A DNA stretch of 64,000 nt from Pelagicoccus sp. SDUM812003 (GCF_031127815.1 NZ_JARXHY010000004.1:372001-436000), one strand, 5' to 3'; numbered from the stretch's first letter, positions 8,915 through 18,557 are shown. Notes: a model not told the origin generated them from the sequence alone. Numbers and translations are program-made.

Positions 8915-9274
8915 CGTTGGTGAAGTCGCTGGGGATCCGCATCGCGGATCGTGGCATCGCATATCGGAACGCTTGGCCTGGGATTAGGCGTTGTCCTCAG
9001 AATGAGTGAAACGCTCTATGCCGGACCTGCGTTCAAGCTGGGATGGGCCTGCTGAATGCTCGCTGTAGGGTGTGGATGGCATTCCGAGCGGACTCGGGAG
9101 TTCGGCCTCCAGCTCTCGGCGCTTTTTAGGAGGTGACTCGTCAGCCTCCAAGGAACGGCCCTCACGGGCTGGATTGTGTAAAGCGTTCCTCAAAATGCGC
9201 TTTCGGGGCCTTCGGAGTTAGGGCAGGACTTTGACGTGCCGTTGTGGCGACTGTATTTGTAGACGCTGAACAGT
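8915..9274. other. Divergent intergenic region
   Basis: This 360-base gap separates the pseudokinase and the hybrid kinase, which are divergent, so it should hold both promoters. I see no RNA gene, no strong repeat and no convincing protein. A minus-strand frame at 8984-9193 is open, but it has no ribosome-binding site and its composition looks like chance. Confidence 0.5.
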
Positions 9275-12200
9275 ATGCCTACGCCCAAGAAAGATCAGAT
9301 TGGCGCCGAATCGCGCGCCGCCCCGCGTTTGAACGGAGAACGAAGAAGCGTGGTGGACGAGCACGCGATCCTGTCCGAAACGGACTTGCAGGGCACGATC
9401 CTGATGGTGAGCGACCGTTTTTGCGAGGTGACCGGCTTCTCCCGCGAGGAGCTGGTCGGGCGAAACCACAAGATCGTATCTTCAGGCAAGCACTCCAAGG
9501 TTTTCTGGCGCGAGCTGTGGGAAACGATCACCCAAGGCCAAGTTTGGAGAGGAGAGATCTGCAACCGCCGCAAGAACGGCCAGATCTATTGGGTCTCGGC
9601 CACCCTGATCCCCATTCGCGACGAGTCGGGCGCCCTCGTTCGATTCGCCACCTACCAGACGGAGGTGACCCAGCGCAAGGAGGCCGAAGACCAGAAGATG
9701 CGAGCTTTCGAGTTGCTGGAGGAGACCAGTCGGGTCGCTCGAATCGGCGGCTGGGAGCATGACCTGCAGACCGGCGTCATCTACTGGTCAAAGATGACGC
9801 GGGAGATCTTCGGAGTGGACGAGCGCTACACGCCGACTTTCGAGAAGGTCTCGACGTTTTTCACCCATCAAGGAAACGAGAGCGGAATCTCCCGGGAGCT
9901 CGAGAAGATCGTGCAGAGCGGGGCGGAGTTCGATCGAGAATACGAAATCCTCAACGCCCAGGGAAAGCGGCTTTGGGTGCGGGTGATCGGAAAGTCCAGC
10001 TACCATGATGGCAGGTGCGTTCGCCTTTTTGGCACCATTCAGAATATCGACCAGCAAAAGCGTTCGCTGGTGAAGCTGGAGCAACAGAACTCCATGTACC
10101 ATGGCGCTCTTTCGGCCGCGACGCAGACCTGCATCTTCGCCACCGACAAGCACGGCACCATTACGCTGTTCAACAAGGGAGCGGAGAACCTTCTCGGCTA
10201 CGAAGCTTGGGAGCTGGTCAACAGGAGCACGCCTGCGGTCATTCATGTGGCCGAGGAAGTGGAGGAGCGGGCGAGGGAGCTCAGCGAGGAGCTGGGGTTG
10301 CCGGTTTCCGGGTTTGGCACCTTCGTGGAGATCGCCAAGCGGCGCGGATCGGAAAAGCGGGAGTGGTCCTATCGCAAGAAGAGCGGCGAGCTGGTTCCGG
10401 TTTCCCTCACCGTGACTCCGATCTACCAGGAGGATGGCAGCATCGATGGTTTTCTGGGGATCGCCCAGGATATCTCCGAATCGAAGCGATTGGAGAATTT
10501 GCAGCTGGAGAGCCAGCGACGTTTCCGCGGAGCGTTCGAGTCGAGCGGTTTCGGCATGGCGATCGTGGGACTCGATGGCACGTGGATCGACGCCAATCCT
10601 GCCCTGTGCAAAATCGTGGGGTATCCGGAGGAGACGCTGCTGAAGCTGACGTTTCAGGACATCACTCATCCGGATGATCTGGAGAAGGATCTTTCGCTGC
10701 TGCGCTCTACCATCGCGGGCGAGCGAAAGGGGTACAGCATGCTCAAGCGCTACCTGCATGCCGATGGGAGCGTCGTTTGGATTAACCTAAACGTTTCGCT
10801 GGTGCGCGATGCTCAGGGCGAGCCGCTGTATTTCGTTTCCGTCATCGAGGATTGCACCGAGCGCATGGCTCTGGAGGAGGACCTCAAGCTGGCGAAGGAG
10901 CGGCTCTCGCTCGCGACCAAGGCTGGAGGCGTGGGCATCTGGGATTGGAACGTGATGGACAACCAGCTGACCTGGGACGAGCAGATGTTCGCCCTCTACG
11001 GCATCGATTCCGGACGATTCGAGGGAGCCTACGAAACCTGGCAGCGCGGTCTGCATCCCGATGATCGGGAATTTGGGGAAAGGGCGGTTGAAAAGGCCTT
11101 GGAGGGTACGGAGGATTTCGATCTGGAGTTTCGCATCGTCACGCCTGCCGGGCAGGTGCGGCACTTGCACGCCATCGCCACGGTCCTGCGCGACGCCCAG
11201 GGCCGCCCGCAGCGCATGATCGGCACGAATTGGGACATATCCGAAGTGGTCCAGCAGCGCGAGACGCTCAAGAGACTGGCGGACGAGGCTCAGCAGGCGA
11301 ACGAGACGAAGTCGCAGTTTTTGGCGAACATCAGCCACGAGATCCGCACTCCCATGAACGGGATCATCGGTCTGGTGTCGCTTCTCTTGGAAACGAAAGG
11401 GCTGAACGATCAGCAGGAGGAGTACGCTCTGCTGGTCAAGGACAGCGCCGTCTCGCTGCTCTCGTTGATCAACGACCTTCTGGACTTCTCCAAAGTCCAA
11501 GCAGGAAAGCTGGAGTTCGAGGAGCTCGATTTCGATCTTCAAGAGTGCCTGCTCCAGTTCGAACCTCTGGTGCAAGTGAAAGCCCGCGGCAAGGGGCTGA
11601 GCTTTTTCTGCAATCCTTGCTCCCACGTTCCCAACAGCTTGGTCGGCGATCCGGGACGTTTGAGACAGGTTCTATTCAATCTCGTCGGCAATGCGATTAA
11701 GTTCACCAAAAAAGGTAGTGTGAATCTGAATACGGAACTTGTTTGCGAGGATCTGGAATCCGCGACGCTTCGGTTTTCGGTCAAAGACACTGGCATCGGC
11801 ATCAAGCCGGAATACCTCGGAATGCTCTTCGAGAAATTCACTCAAGCGGACGCATCGGTGAACCGGGTCTTCGGCGGCACCGGACTGGGTCTGGCCATCA
11901 GCAAGCAGCTCGTGGAGATGATGGGTGGCGAGATCGGCGTGGAGAGCGAAGTCGGAAATGGCTCCACCTTTTGGTTCACCGCCAGGTTCGCCAAGCAGAG
12001 TTCCGCTCGCGTATTGGAAGGTCGCATCGAAAAGCTGAGCGGAAGAAAAGTGCTGTTGGTGGACGATGACCCTTCGATTCGAGAGATGGTGAGCGAACAG
12101 GTTCAGCTTTGGAAAGCCGAGCCGGTGACGTGCTCGCACGCGGGCGAGGCCCTTCAGTATCTCGAAGAAGCGAAAGCGCGAGGGGAGATGATCTCCTGCG

Positions 12201-13243
12201 CTATCGTCGATCTGCACATGCCAGGCTTCAACGGAATCGATCTTTGCAAGAAGATCCGATCGGATAGCCACTGGAAGGATCTGCGGGTTGTGCTTTTGAC
12301 CAGCGACGAAAATGCGGAGGTTCTCGATCCGTATTCAAATGTTGGATTCGATGCATGCTGCCCCAAGCCGTTTCGGCCATCGGAGCTCTTCAACTGCCTG
12401 GTTCGTTCCCTCTCACGTGAGTCCGAGTCGGGAATGGACTTCAACAAACGGTCCGAGGGGCGCCTGAAGCGAACTGGCGCCCGAATTCTCCTGGCGGAGG
12501 ACAACGTGGTGAACCAAATGGTGGCGCGCGGCATCCTTGAACGTTTCGGCTTGAGCTGCGACGTCGCAGGCAACGGAGCCGAAGCGGTGCATGCCTTCGA
12601 ATCGCTGCCCTACGACCTGATCCTTATGGATGTGCAGATGCCTGAGGTCGATGGTCTAACCGCTACCCGATCCATTCGAGAGATCGAGCGGATCCAGAGT
12701 CGTTCCCGCATCCCCATCGTAGCCATGACCGCTCATGCCCGCAATGAGGACCGTATGGAATGCATGGACGCCGGCATGGATGAGCACGTGCCGAAACCGG
12801 TTTCGCCGGAACTGCTTTTCTCCGTTCTGGAGAAGTTTCTCGATTCCGCTCCGACGAAGGACGCCCCGCAGGTGGACTCCTCCGTCGCCAGACGGAACGA
12901 GGAGACGCTGTTCAACCCGCAAGACTTGCTCGGACGCCTCTTGCAGGATACCGAGCTGATGCGGCAGGTGCTGGAAGCGAGCGTGCTGGACCTGCAAAAG
13001 AACTATGAGGACTTCATCGCGGCCGCCCGCGAGCAGCGCATCAAGGACGCGTTGCTGAAGATCCACTCCATCAAAGGGTCGGCGCGAAACGCTTCGCTGG
13101 TCCGGTTGGCCTCGTTGGCCGCGGAACTGGAAAGCGAACTCAAGACCAACGCCGCTTCGGCGACGCAGGATCGACTGGATCTCCTGCAACGGTACGTTTC
13201 CAGTACGGTTTCCGAGGTCGAGCGCTTTCTCGAAGCCAACTAG
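9275..13243 (+). CDS. Five-PAS hybrid histidine kinase with two receivers and Hpt
   Basis: This is a 1322-residue cytoplasmic phosphorelay protein. Five PAS/PAC units occupy roughly 28-140, 145-260, 270-395, 405-530 and 540-660. The first has the GFSREELVGRNHKIVSSG pattern seen in aerotaxis-type PAS domains, and the fourth and fifth carry HPDDL and HPDDR turns. The kinase core has His688 in ANISHEIRTPMNGIIGL, then NLVGNAIKFT, KDTGIGI and GGTGLGLAI. Receiver 1 has Asp979 in IVDLHMPG, and receiver 2 has Asp1119 in LMDVQMPEVDG. The C-terminal Hpt domain has His1264 in KIHSIKGSARN. All relay residues appear intact, so a full His-Asp-His relay within one chain is likely, with output to another protein. 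No membrane helix is evident. Its divergence from a pseudokinase and the two REC proteins downstream suggest a shared pathway, but this is inference. Confidence 0.93.
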   Translation: MPTPKKDQIGAESRAAPRLNGERRSVVDEHAILSETDLQGTILMVSDRFCEVTGFSREELVGRNHKIVSSGKHSKVFWRELWETITQGQVWRGEICNRRKNGQIYWVSATLIPIRDESGALVRFATYQTEVTQRKEAEDQKMRAFELLEETSRVARIGGWEHDLQTGVIYWSKMTREIFGVDERYTPTFEKVSTFFTHQGNESGISRELEKIVQSGAEFDREYEILNAQGKRLWVRVIGKSSYHDGRCVRLFGTIQNIDQQKRSLVKLEQQNSMYHGALSAATQTCIFATDKHGTITLFNKGAENLLGYEAWELVNRSTPAVIHVAEEVEERARELSEELGLPVSGFGTFVEIAKRRGSEKREWSYRKKSGELVPVSLTVTPIYQEDGSIDGFLGIAQDISESKRLENLQLESQRRFRGAFESSGFGMAIVGLDGTWIDANPALCKIVGYPEETLLKLTFQDITHPDDLEKDLSLLRSTIAGERKGYSMLKRYLHADGSVVWINLNVSLVRDAQGEPLYFVSVIEDCTERMALEEDLKLAKERLSLATKAGGVGIWDWNVMDNQLTWDEQMFALYGIDSGRFEGAYETWQRGLHPDDREFGERAVEKALEGTEDFDLEFRIVTPAGQVRHLHAIATVLRDAQGRPQRMIGTNWDISEVVQQRETLKRLADEAQQANETKSQFLANISHEIRTPMNGIIGLVSLLLETKGLNDQQEEYALLVKDSAVSLLSLINDLLDFSKVQAGKLEFEELDFDLQECLLQFEPLVQVKARGKGLSFFCNPCSHVPNSLVGDPGRLRQVLFNLVGNAIKFTKKGSVNLNTELVCEDLESATLRFSVKDTGIGIKPEYLGMLFEKFTQADASVNRVFGGTGLGLAISKQLVEMMGGEIGVESEVGNGSTFWFTARFAKQSSARVLEGRIEKLSGRKVLLVDDDPSIREMVSEQVQLWKAEPVTCSHAGEALQYLEEAKARGEMISCAIVDLHMPGFNGIDLCKKIRSDSHWKDLRVVLLTSDENAEVLDPYSNVGFDACCPKPFRPSELFNCLVRSLSRESESGMDFNKRSEGRLKRTGARILLAEDNVVNQMVARGILERFGLSCDVAGNGAEAVHAFESLPYDLILMDVQMPEVDGLTATRSIREIERIQSRSRIPIVAMTAHARNEDRMECMDAGMDEHVPKPVSPELLFSVLEKFLDSAPTKDAPQVDSSVARRNEETLFNPQDLLGRLLQDTELMRQVLEASVLDLQKNYEDFIAAAREQRIKDALLKIHSIKGSARNASLVRLASLAAELESELKTNAASATQDRLDLLQRYVSSTVSEVERFLEAN

Positions 13244-13567
13244 CATTGGATCTCTTTCTCGCCCATCCGTTTGGCCGCATTTGTATCGATGAGGTGAATA
13301 CCTTTCAGGATAGGGTAGATCTATGCCGATTCCGTTAGGTTTTCGGAGACGGATCTAGACTGTTCGCTTGGGTCGGATCGGGAGAAACGAGCGACGTGCA
13401 TAAAACCGGTGCTAAATTATACCGGCATTCAGTTTAGCTAATGGATCGGGGTAAGCAGGGAGAAAAACCTGACGATTATTAGGGCGTTCACGCGTTCGCG
13501 CGGGAGACGTTTTCCTCGTCTTTCCTTCGTATGCGCCACTCCTCCTGCAACGAATTCGCCCGCAGCT
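13244..13567. other. Intergenic region between two signalling genes
   Basis: This 324-base region lies between genes on the same strand. The AT-rich part near 13400-13445 could hold a promoter for the downstream receiver gene. A short hairpin (CCGGT / ACCGG around an AT-rich loop, near 13404-13423) is visible. I see no coding sequence, RNA gene or clear terminator. Confidence 0.4.
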
Positions 13568-14707
13568 ATGAAGACCGAAACACCTTTCAACTCTCCTGAC
13601 TTGCAGACCGAACCCATTGCCGTGCTGGTAGTGGACGACAGCGTGCATGACTTTCGTTCTCTGACCGTCATGATCAATAGCCAGGCCGACAAGGACTACG
13701 CCTTCACTTGGGCGCGGAATTCGGAAGAGGCCGAGAGCAAGTTGGAGGAGTCGAATTTCGACCTGGTGGCCATGGACTACAATCTCGGTCTGGAGCTGGG
13801 GACGGAAGCGATCGAGCGTCTGGCTAAACGGTATCCAGAACCCGCCTACATCCTCGTGACCGGCAATCAGGATCCCGACGTTTACAAGGAAGGGATTCGA
13901 GTCGGAGCGGTGAATTTCGTGCAAAAGAACGCGCAGTGCGGCCAGGTGTTTGATCGCACCGCGCAATTTTCCATCGAGCGCCAGCGCTCGGAAAACGCGT
14001 TGAAGCTGGCCAACGCTTCGAAGGACTGGGTGATGTCGCTGCTGGAGACTGATCTCGCGTCGCCGCTGTTCTCGCTGAATCAGCTGCTTTCGACCATGAT
14101 GAAGGAAGCGGAGAACATGCCTAAGGAGATGCTTATCGAAATGTTGGATACAGCGTACCAATCCTCTTGCGAAGCGGTTCTTGCCACCAATGAACTAATG
14201 GATTGGGGGCGGAGTCTGAATGGGGCGATGCACCCTGCGATGAAGGAAGTGAACATCGCTTCCTGTATCCAAAGCGCCATACGGCTTTTGACCACCTTGG
14301 CCGACGAGCGAGGGGTGTTCATCTCCCAATCGGGCATTTTCGAGGTCCAGGCCTTCTGCGACGAACGCATGGTAGGCACTGTCGCTCGAAACTTGATCGC
14401 CGCGGCGTTGAGCTTCACGGCAGAGGCCGGCACGGTCCGAGTGAGCTCGGCCGTATCCGGAGAGAAGATCGCCGTGTCGGTGGTAGGCGATGGCAGAAGC
14501 CTCAGGCCCAAGGAGATCGCCTATTTGCGCGAGGCTGCGGGAGCCGGGATCGAATTTTCATCCCCGGCAGAACGACAGGCCTTTTCCGCGGTTCGTATCG
14601 CGAGTCATATGCTGGATTCCATGGGAAGCAGCTTGGAGGTGAGAAACGTGGGCGATCGGCGGACCGCCTTTTCCTTTTCTCTGCCTATGGCGTCTTTAGA
14701 GAGCTAG
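13568..14707 (+). CDS. Receiver domain fused to a degenerate histidine kinase
   Basis: The protein has 379 residues. Residues 17-135 are a receiver with DDS (23-25), phospho-acceptor Asp70 in AMDYNLG, the Thr of LVTGN and Lys120 in VQKN. The rest has the length and helix pattern of HisKA plus ATPase, and aligns well with the next gene. However, the His position is Thr161 (LLETDLASPL, compared with AAHDLKAPL next door). The N box reads RNLIAAALSFT, losing its second Asn. G1 reads VGDGRSL, and no G2 box remains. Thus it can probably be phosphorylated on the receiver but should not bind ATP or autophosphorylate. It may be an adaptor or a phosphatase-like partner of the neighbouring kinases. The ATG at 13568 is the first start that preserves the receiver. 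Confidence 0.8.
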   Translation: MKTETPFNSPDLQTEPIAVLVVDDSVHDFRSLTVMINSQADKDYAFTWARNSEEAESKLEESNFDLVAMDYNLGLELGTEAIERLAKRYPEPAYILVTGNQDPDVYKEGIRVGAVNFVQKNAQCGQVFDRTAQFSIERQRSENALKLANASKDWVMSLLETDLASPLFSLNQLLSTMMKEAENMPKEMLIEMLDTAYQSSCEAVLATNELMDWGRSLNGAMHPAMKEVNIASCIQSAIRLLTTLADERGVFISQSGIFEVQAFCDERMVGTVARNLIAAALSFTAEAGTVRVSSAVSGEKIAVSVVGDGRSLRPKEIAYLREAAGAGIEFSSPAERQAFSAVRIASHMLDSMGSSLEVRNVGDRRTAFSFSLPMASLES

Positions 14708-14800
14708 TGGATGCCGATTCGAGCATGAGGGTAGTCCGATCTGAGGCTCAAAGTCTTGCTGCGGTTTGATCGCTGAACGAGTTGGGCGAGGGTAGTGTCG

Positions 14801-15928
14801 ATGTCGTCAAGCGTCAGGAATTTCCAGCGTCCCATCCGCATCCTGCTGGTGGAGGATAGTCGTGACCATGCCATCCTTTTTCAGGGATCGTTGGGAAAGG
14901 CCTACAAGACCCCGCACACGATCGACGTGGCGGAGTCGTTGGGCGAAGCGTTCGATCGGCTCGGTCTGGAGCGCTACGACCTTATCGTGCTGGATTTGGG
15001 GCTTCCCGAGAGCCAGGGCATCGAAACCTTGGACGCGTTTTACGAGGCCATGGGAAGGGATCAGCCCGTTATCGTGCTCACGGCCACCGATGACGAATCC
15101 GTCGGGGAGGAGGCCCTGCGGCGTGGAGCGCTCGACTTTCTGACCAAAGGCTTTTTCGGAGCGGACCAGCTCGCTCGGGCGGTACGCTATGGTTTGGAAC
15201 GCTGGCGTCAGCGCATCGCTCTCGACAAGGCCCAGCGGGACCTGAAGAGCTTCGCTCACATGGCGGCTCACGATTTGAAAGCGCCGCTGAAGTCGATCAG
15301 CATGTATGCGGGGCTGCTTCAGGACAAGGTAAACGGGCGCCAATCGGACCAGGAGGAAGTCGAGTTCGTGGGTTACGTTTCCGATTTCGCCAATCAAGCG
15401 GAGCGTCTCGTGGAGAGCTTGCTGCAGTTCAGCCTGATGGGCGAAAAATCGGTGACCCTCGCCCCGGTGGAGCTCGGCGAAGTCGTGTCCCAGGCCGTCG
15501 CAAGCGCTCGCTCGTCGATCGAGGAAAGCAAGGCGGAAGTGACGTTTGCGCCCCTCCCCAGGGTGCAGGCGGACCCAGACTTGCTGATGCATGTTTTGCA
15601 GAATCTGATCTCCAACGCGATCAAGTACCGCGGCGACACCGACCCGAGAATCCATGTGGGATGGCGGGATCTGGGAGGCGAAGTGGAGGTCGCGGTGACC
15701 GACAACGGTCAAGGCATCAAGGACGCGTACCTGGAGCGGATCTTCGAACCCTTTAGTCGACTGGCGGGGTCGGATAGCGAAGGTGTCGGCTTGGGACTGG
15801 CGATCTGCCGTCGGGTGGTCGAAGCCCACCATGGTCAGATTTGGGCGGTGTCCGAGCCTGGGGTAGGGTCGACCTTTCGCTTCACGCTCCTGAAATCGCC
15901 TCCAGACGATTCCCAGAAAGTCGTGTGA
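14801..15928 (+). CDS. Receiver-histidine kinase (phytochrome-type HisKA)
   Basis: I prefer ATG 14801 (375 residues), preceded at 14789-14792 by GAGG; a GTG two codons upstream is possible. Residues 11-130 are a receiver with VEDS, Asp65 in VLDLGLPES, and Lys116 in TKGF, in the style of the Rcp1 receivers that pair with phytochromes. HisKA follows with His157 in MAAHDLKAPLKSISMY. The ATPase boxes are all present: NLISNAIKY, TDNGQGI, IFEPFSRL and GVGLGLAI. This is a complete REC-HK, probably active. It lies 93 bases after the degenerate paralogue and could form mixed dimers with it. Confidence 0.9.
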   Translation: MSSSVRNFQRPIRILLVEDSRDHAILFQGSLGKAYKTPHTIDVAESLGEAFDRLGLERYDLIVLDLGLPESQGIETLDAFYEAMGRDQPVIVLTATDDESVGEEALRRGALDFLTKGFFGADQLARAVRYGLERWRQRIALDKAQRDLKSFAHMAAHDLKAPLKSISMYAGLLQDKVNGRQSDQEEVEFVGYVSDFANQAERLVESLLQFSLMGEKSVTLAPVELGEVVSQAVASARSSIEESKAEVTFAPLPRVQADPDLLMHVLQNLISNAIKYRGDTDPRIHVGWRDLGGEVEVAVTDNGQGIKDAYLERIFEPFSRLAGSDSEGVGLGLAICRRVVEAHHGQIWAVSEPGVGSTFRFTLLKSPPDDSQKVV

Positions 15929-15943
15929 TCCGACCTCAGGAAC

Positions 15944-15975
15944 GAAAAAGCCCCGCTGAAATCGTTCAGCGAGGC
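15944..15975 (-). terminator. Terminator of the ammonium transporter gene
   Basis: On the minus strand, a stem of about 10 base pairs (AGCCTCGCTGAA with TTCAGCGGGGCT, one bulge) is followed by TTTTTCG. It lies 38 bases beyond the amt stop. The T-run points to minus-strand termination, but the stem also separates amt from the convergent kinase gene. Confidence 0.8.
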
Positions 15976-16012
15976 TGGGGGATAAATCGAAGCTCGCGGC
16001 CGGGCGAAGCCG

Positions 16013-17350
16013 CTAGTCGGTATGGGCCAGACCGTAGCCACGCTCGCCGTGCACGGATTGGTCCAGTCCGGTGATTTCGCTTTGGGTGTCGATGCGGAAG
16101 CCGACCGTGCGGGTGACGAGGATGCAGATGACCCAAGTGGCGATAGCGGAAAGGGCTATGGTCACGCCCATGCCGAGAGCTTGGATGCCGAATTGATCCC
16201 ACACGGTCCAGGTGCCCGACTCCGTATTGGCGGCGGCCTCAGCCATCCAGCTCGGGCGAATCAAAAAGGCCAGCATGAGCACGCCAAGTCCCGAGCCAAC
16301 CCCGTGGATGCCAAAGCAGTCCAGACTGTCGTCGTAGCCGAGAATATCCTTCATCTTGAGAGCAAGGAAACAGACTGCTGACGAGGCGCAGCCCAGAAGG
16401 ATGGCTCCGACCGGCTGCACCACGCCAGCTGCCGGCGTGATGACCACCAGTCCGGCCAGGATGCCGGAGACGAAGCCCAGCGAGGTGACCTTGCGGAATT
16501 TGATTGCTTCGATGGCGGTCCAGGCGAGGGCGCCGCTGGCGGCGGAAATCTGCGTCATGGTCAGGGCCCGAGCGGTGTCGAGTCCGCTACCCAAGGTGGA
16601 GCCGGCGTTGAAGCCGAACCAGCCTACCCAGAGAAAGCCCGCTCCCATCATAGTCATGACCAGGTTGTTGGGATTGATCAGTTCCTTGGCATTGCCACGG
16701 CGTTTTCCGAGGAAATAGGCCACGACCAAGGCGCTGGTGCCTGCGGAAACGTGGATCACCAAGCCGCCCGCCAAGTCGATGACTCCGTTCGCCCCGATGT
16801 TGAAGAGCCAGCCGTCGCTGGCCCAGACCCAGTGGCAGAGCGGGGAGTAGACGAACAGGAACCAGAGGGCGATGAACAGGCAGTAGCCGCGGAAGTAGAC
16901 GCGCTCCGCCAACGCTCCACTGATCAAAGCGGGCGTGATGATGGCGAACTTGCCTTGGAACATTGCTAGGATGTACTCCGGAACGCCGTCCACGATATGG
17001 TCGTCGATGCCACTAAGCATGAAGTAGTCGGGATTCCAGCCAACGAAACCGCCGAGGATGTTTTCACCGAAGGTGAGGGAATAACCGCATATCACCCATA
17101 ACACCCCGATGATGGCCATGGACACGAAGCTATGCATCATGGTGCTGAGCACGTTCTTGGTGCGGACCAAGCCGCCGTAGAACATAGCCAAGCCCGGCAC
17201 CATGAAAAGGACCAGCGCGGTGGATATCATCATCCACGCGGTCGTGCCAGTGTCTACGGCCCCGTCCGCCATGCCGCTTTGGGCATGACTGAATTGAGGA
17301 AGGGTGAGTAGAGCGATTAGAGCGAGTGAGGAGGGTTTTAGTCGCTTCAT
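16013..17350 (-). CDS. amt: Ammonium transporter
   Basis: Amt carries ammonium across the inner membrane. The 445-residue protein opens with a signal peptide (MKRLKPSSLALIALLTLPQFSHAQ), as AmtB does, followed by about eleven membrane helices. Conserved marks include FMVPGLAMFYGGLVR, GALAERV, and the two pore His residues in DLAGGLVIHVSAG and DCFGIHGVGSGLG. The length is normal. No glnK/PII gene is adjacent, which is unusual since amtB and glnK are commonly paired. A hairpin-like AT-rich site precedes the start. Confidence 0.95.
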   Translation of the reverse strand: MKRLKPSSLALIALLTLPQFSHAQSGMADGAVDTGTTAWMMISTALVLFMVPGLAMFYGGLVRTKNVLSTMMHSFVSMAIIGVLWVICGYSLTFGENILGGFVGWNPDYFMLSGIDDHIVDGVPEYILAMFQGKFAIITPALISGALAERVYFRGYCLFIALWFLFVYSPLCHWVWASDGWLFNIGANGVIDLAGGLVIHVSAGTSALVVAYFLGKRRGNAKELINPNNLVMTMMGAGFLWVGWFGFNAGSTLGSGLDTARALTMTQISAASGALAWTAIEAIKFRKVTSLGFVSGILAGLVVITPAAGVVQPVGAILLGCASSAVCFLALKMKDILGYDDSLDCFGIHGVGSGLGVLMLAFLIRPSWMAEAAANTESGTWTVWDQFGIQALGMGVTIALSAIATWVICILVTRTVGFRIDTQSEITGLDQSVHGERGYGLAHTD

Positions 17351-17368
17351 CTAATCGAAGACAAAAGT

Positions 17369-17382
17369 GTCATTTTTATGAC
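17369..17382 (-). promoter_or_regulatory. Inverted repeat in the amt leader, possible operator
   Basis: GTCAT and ATGAC flank TTTT, a perfect 5-base inverted repeat 19 bases ahead of the amt start in an AT-rich stretch. It could bind a dimeric regulator or simply be chance. I found no sigma-54 type GG-N10-GC site in this gap. Confidence 0.25.
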
Positions 17383-17435
17383 TTCTGCAAGGGAAATTAA
17401 TACTATGCAATATCTCCGATAAGCTTAACTGCTTA

Positions 17436-18323
17436 CTAGGGTTTCCCACGACGCCTTTCCGCTGCCACGCGGGCGGCTTCGCGCACCACTACCACGGCTC
17501 CGCTGACACACAGGGCTGCTGCTAGAAAGAAGGACCCTGGCGGCACGTCGGAGAAGATGATCCATCCCAGGATGCCTGCGAAAACGAACTGGTGCAGGTT
17601 CACTACGGCGAGGGTTTGGGCGGCGAAGTAGCGCAGGCTGCGGTTGAGGGCGACATGTCCAAGGGTGGTGGGCAAGACGGCCATGCCGAGCATCAGAGCC
17701 ACCTCGCGCCAGCTGACGATGGACAGCGAATCGAGCGAGGCGGCGGAAAAAGCGAAGCAAAGCAGCGCGGCCATGGCGTAGATCGGCACCATGTAGAGCC
17801 AGATGGAGGGAAAGTCCTTGTTGATGCGACCGTAGGCGAGGTAGGCCGCGAAGGTGGTCATGGAGGCGAAGCAGACGATGTTTCCCTTCAAGTAGCTGGG
17901 ATCGATGCGAAAGGCTCCGTAGGACAGGACGATCACCCCGGACAGCGCGATCAGCGTGCCCAGGATTTCGCGACGCGTGACTTGCTCGCGAATGAGAAAG
18001 TGAGCCAGAAACGGCATGACCATGGGGGTGAGGTTGATGATCAAGGTGGCGTTTGCCACGTAGGTCAGCCGAGCTCCCCATGCCCACGATATGAAATGCA
18101 CCGCGAGCAAGCCCGCCGGGATGAGGCAGCGCTTGAGCTGAGTCGCCGCGAAGGTTTTTCTGTGTTTCCGCCAGGCCAGGAAAAAGACAGGGGAGAGCAG
18201 AATGCTGGCGAAGAGGAGCCGATAGGCCGCGACCAGAGCAGGCGGCAGCTCGCTCGAACGGATGATGATGACTGAGGTCGAGCAGAAGAAGACGCCGGAT
18301 AGCAGGAGAAGGATTCGCAGCAT
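17436..18323 (-). CDS. EamA/DMT-family transporter
   Basis: A 295-residue inner-membrane protein of the drug/metabolite transporter superfamily. Ten hydrophobic helices are visible as two repeats. The first repeat runs from LLLLSGVFFCSTSVIIIR to IALSGVIVLSYG, and the second from GNIVCFASMTTFAAYLAYG to LCVSGAVVVVRE. The pattern PPALVAAYRLLFA near residue 27 and the charged C-terminus (RRRGKP) are usual for EamA. Substrates in this family are mostly amino acids or metabolites moved outward and cannot be told from sequence. It is transcribed toward amt, 85 bases upstream, but amt probably has its own promoter. Confidence 0.85.
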   Translation of the reverse strand: MLRILLLLSGVFFCSTSVIIIRSSELPPALVAAYRLLFASILLSPVFFLAWRKHRKTFAATQLKRCLIPAGLLAVHFISWAWGARLTYVANATLIINLTPMVMPFLAHFLIREQVTRREILGTLIALSGVIVLSYGAFRIDPSYLKGNIVCFASMTTFAAYLAYGRINKDFPSIWLYMVPIYAMAALLCFAFSAASLDSLSIVSWREVALMLGMAVLPTTLGHVALNRSLRYFAAQTLAVVNLHQFVFAGILGWIIFSDVPPGSFFLAAALCVSGAVVVVREAARVAAERRRGKP

Positions 18324-18557
18324 GGTCAGGCTCAGACTTGCCGCGACGGGCGGGCCGTGTCACGAACGAACTTCGCCCGCCAGACGGTTCCGCCGCTTGC
18401 GTGATCGAGTAAGCGCTCGACTCCCGGAAGCCGATTCCCGATCTTGAATCCTCCTCGAAAAGCGACTCGCTGCAGGAAGAATGTATTCAAATCCCGGATT
18501 CGCTCGTTATTAGGGGCCTAGCGAAAATCAAAGTCACATTTAGTCGAAAGGAAACAA

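Noticed and set aside
8984-9193. 69-residue minus-strand frame in the gap between kinase genes
   Set aside because: No ribosome-binding site, no family match and low-complexity composition.
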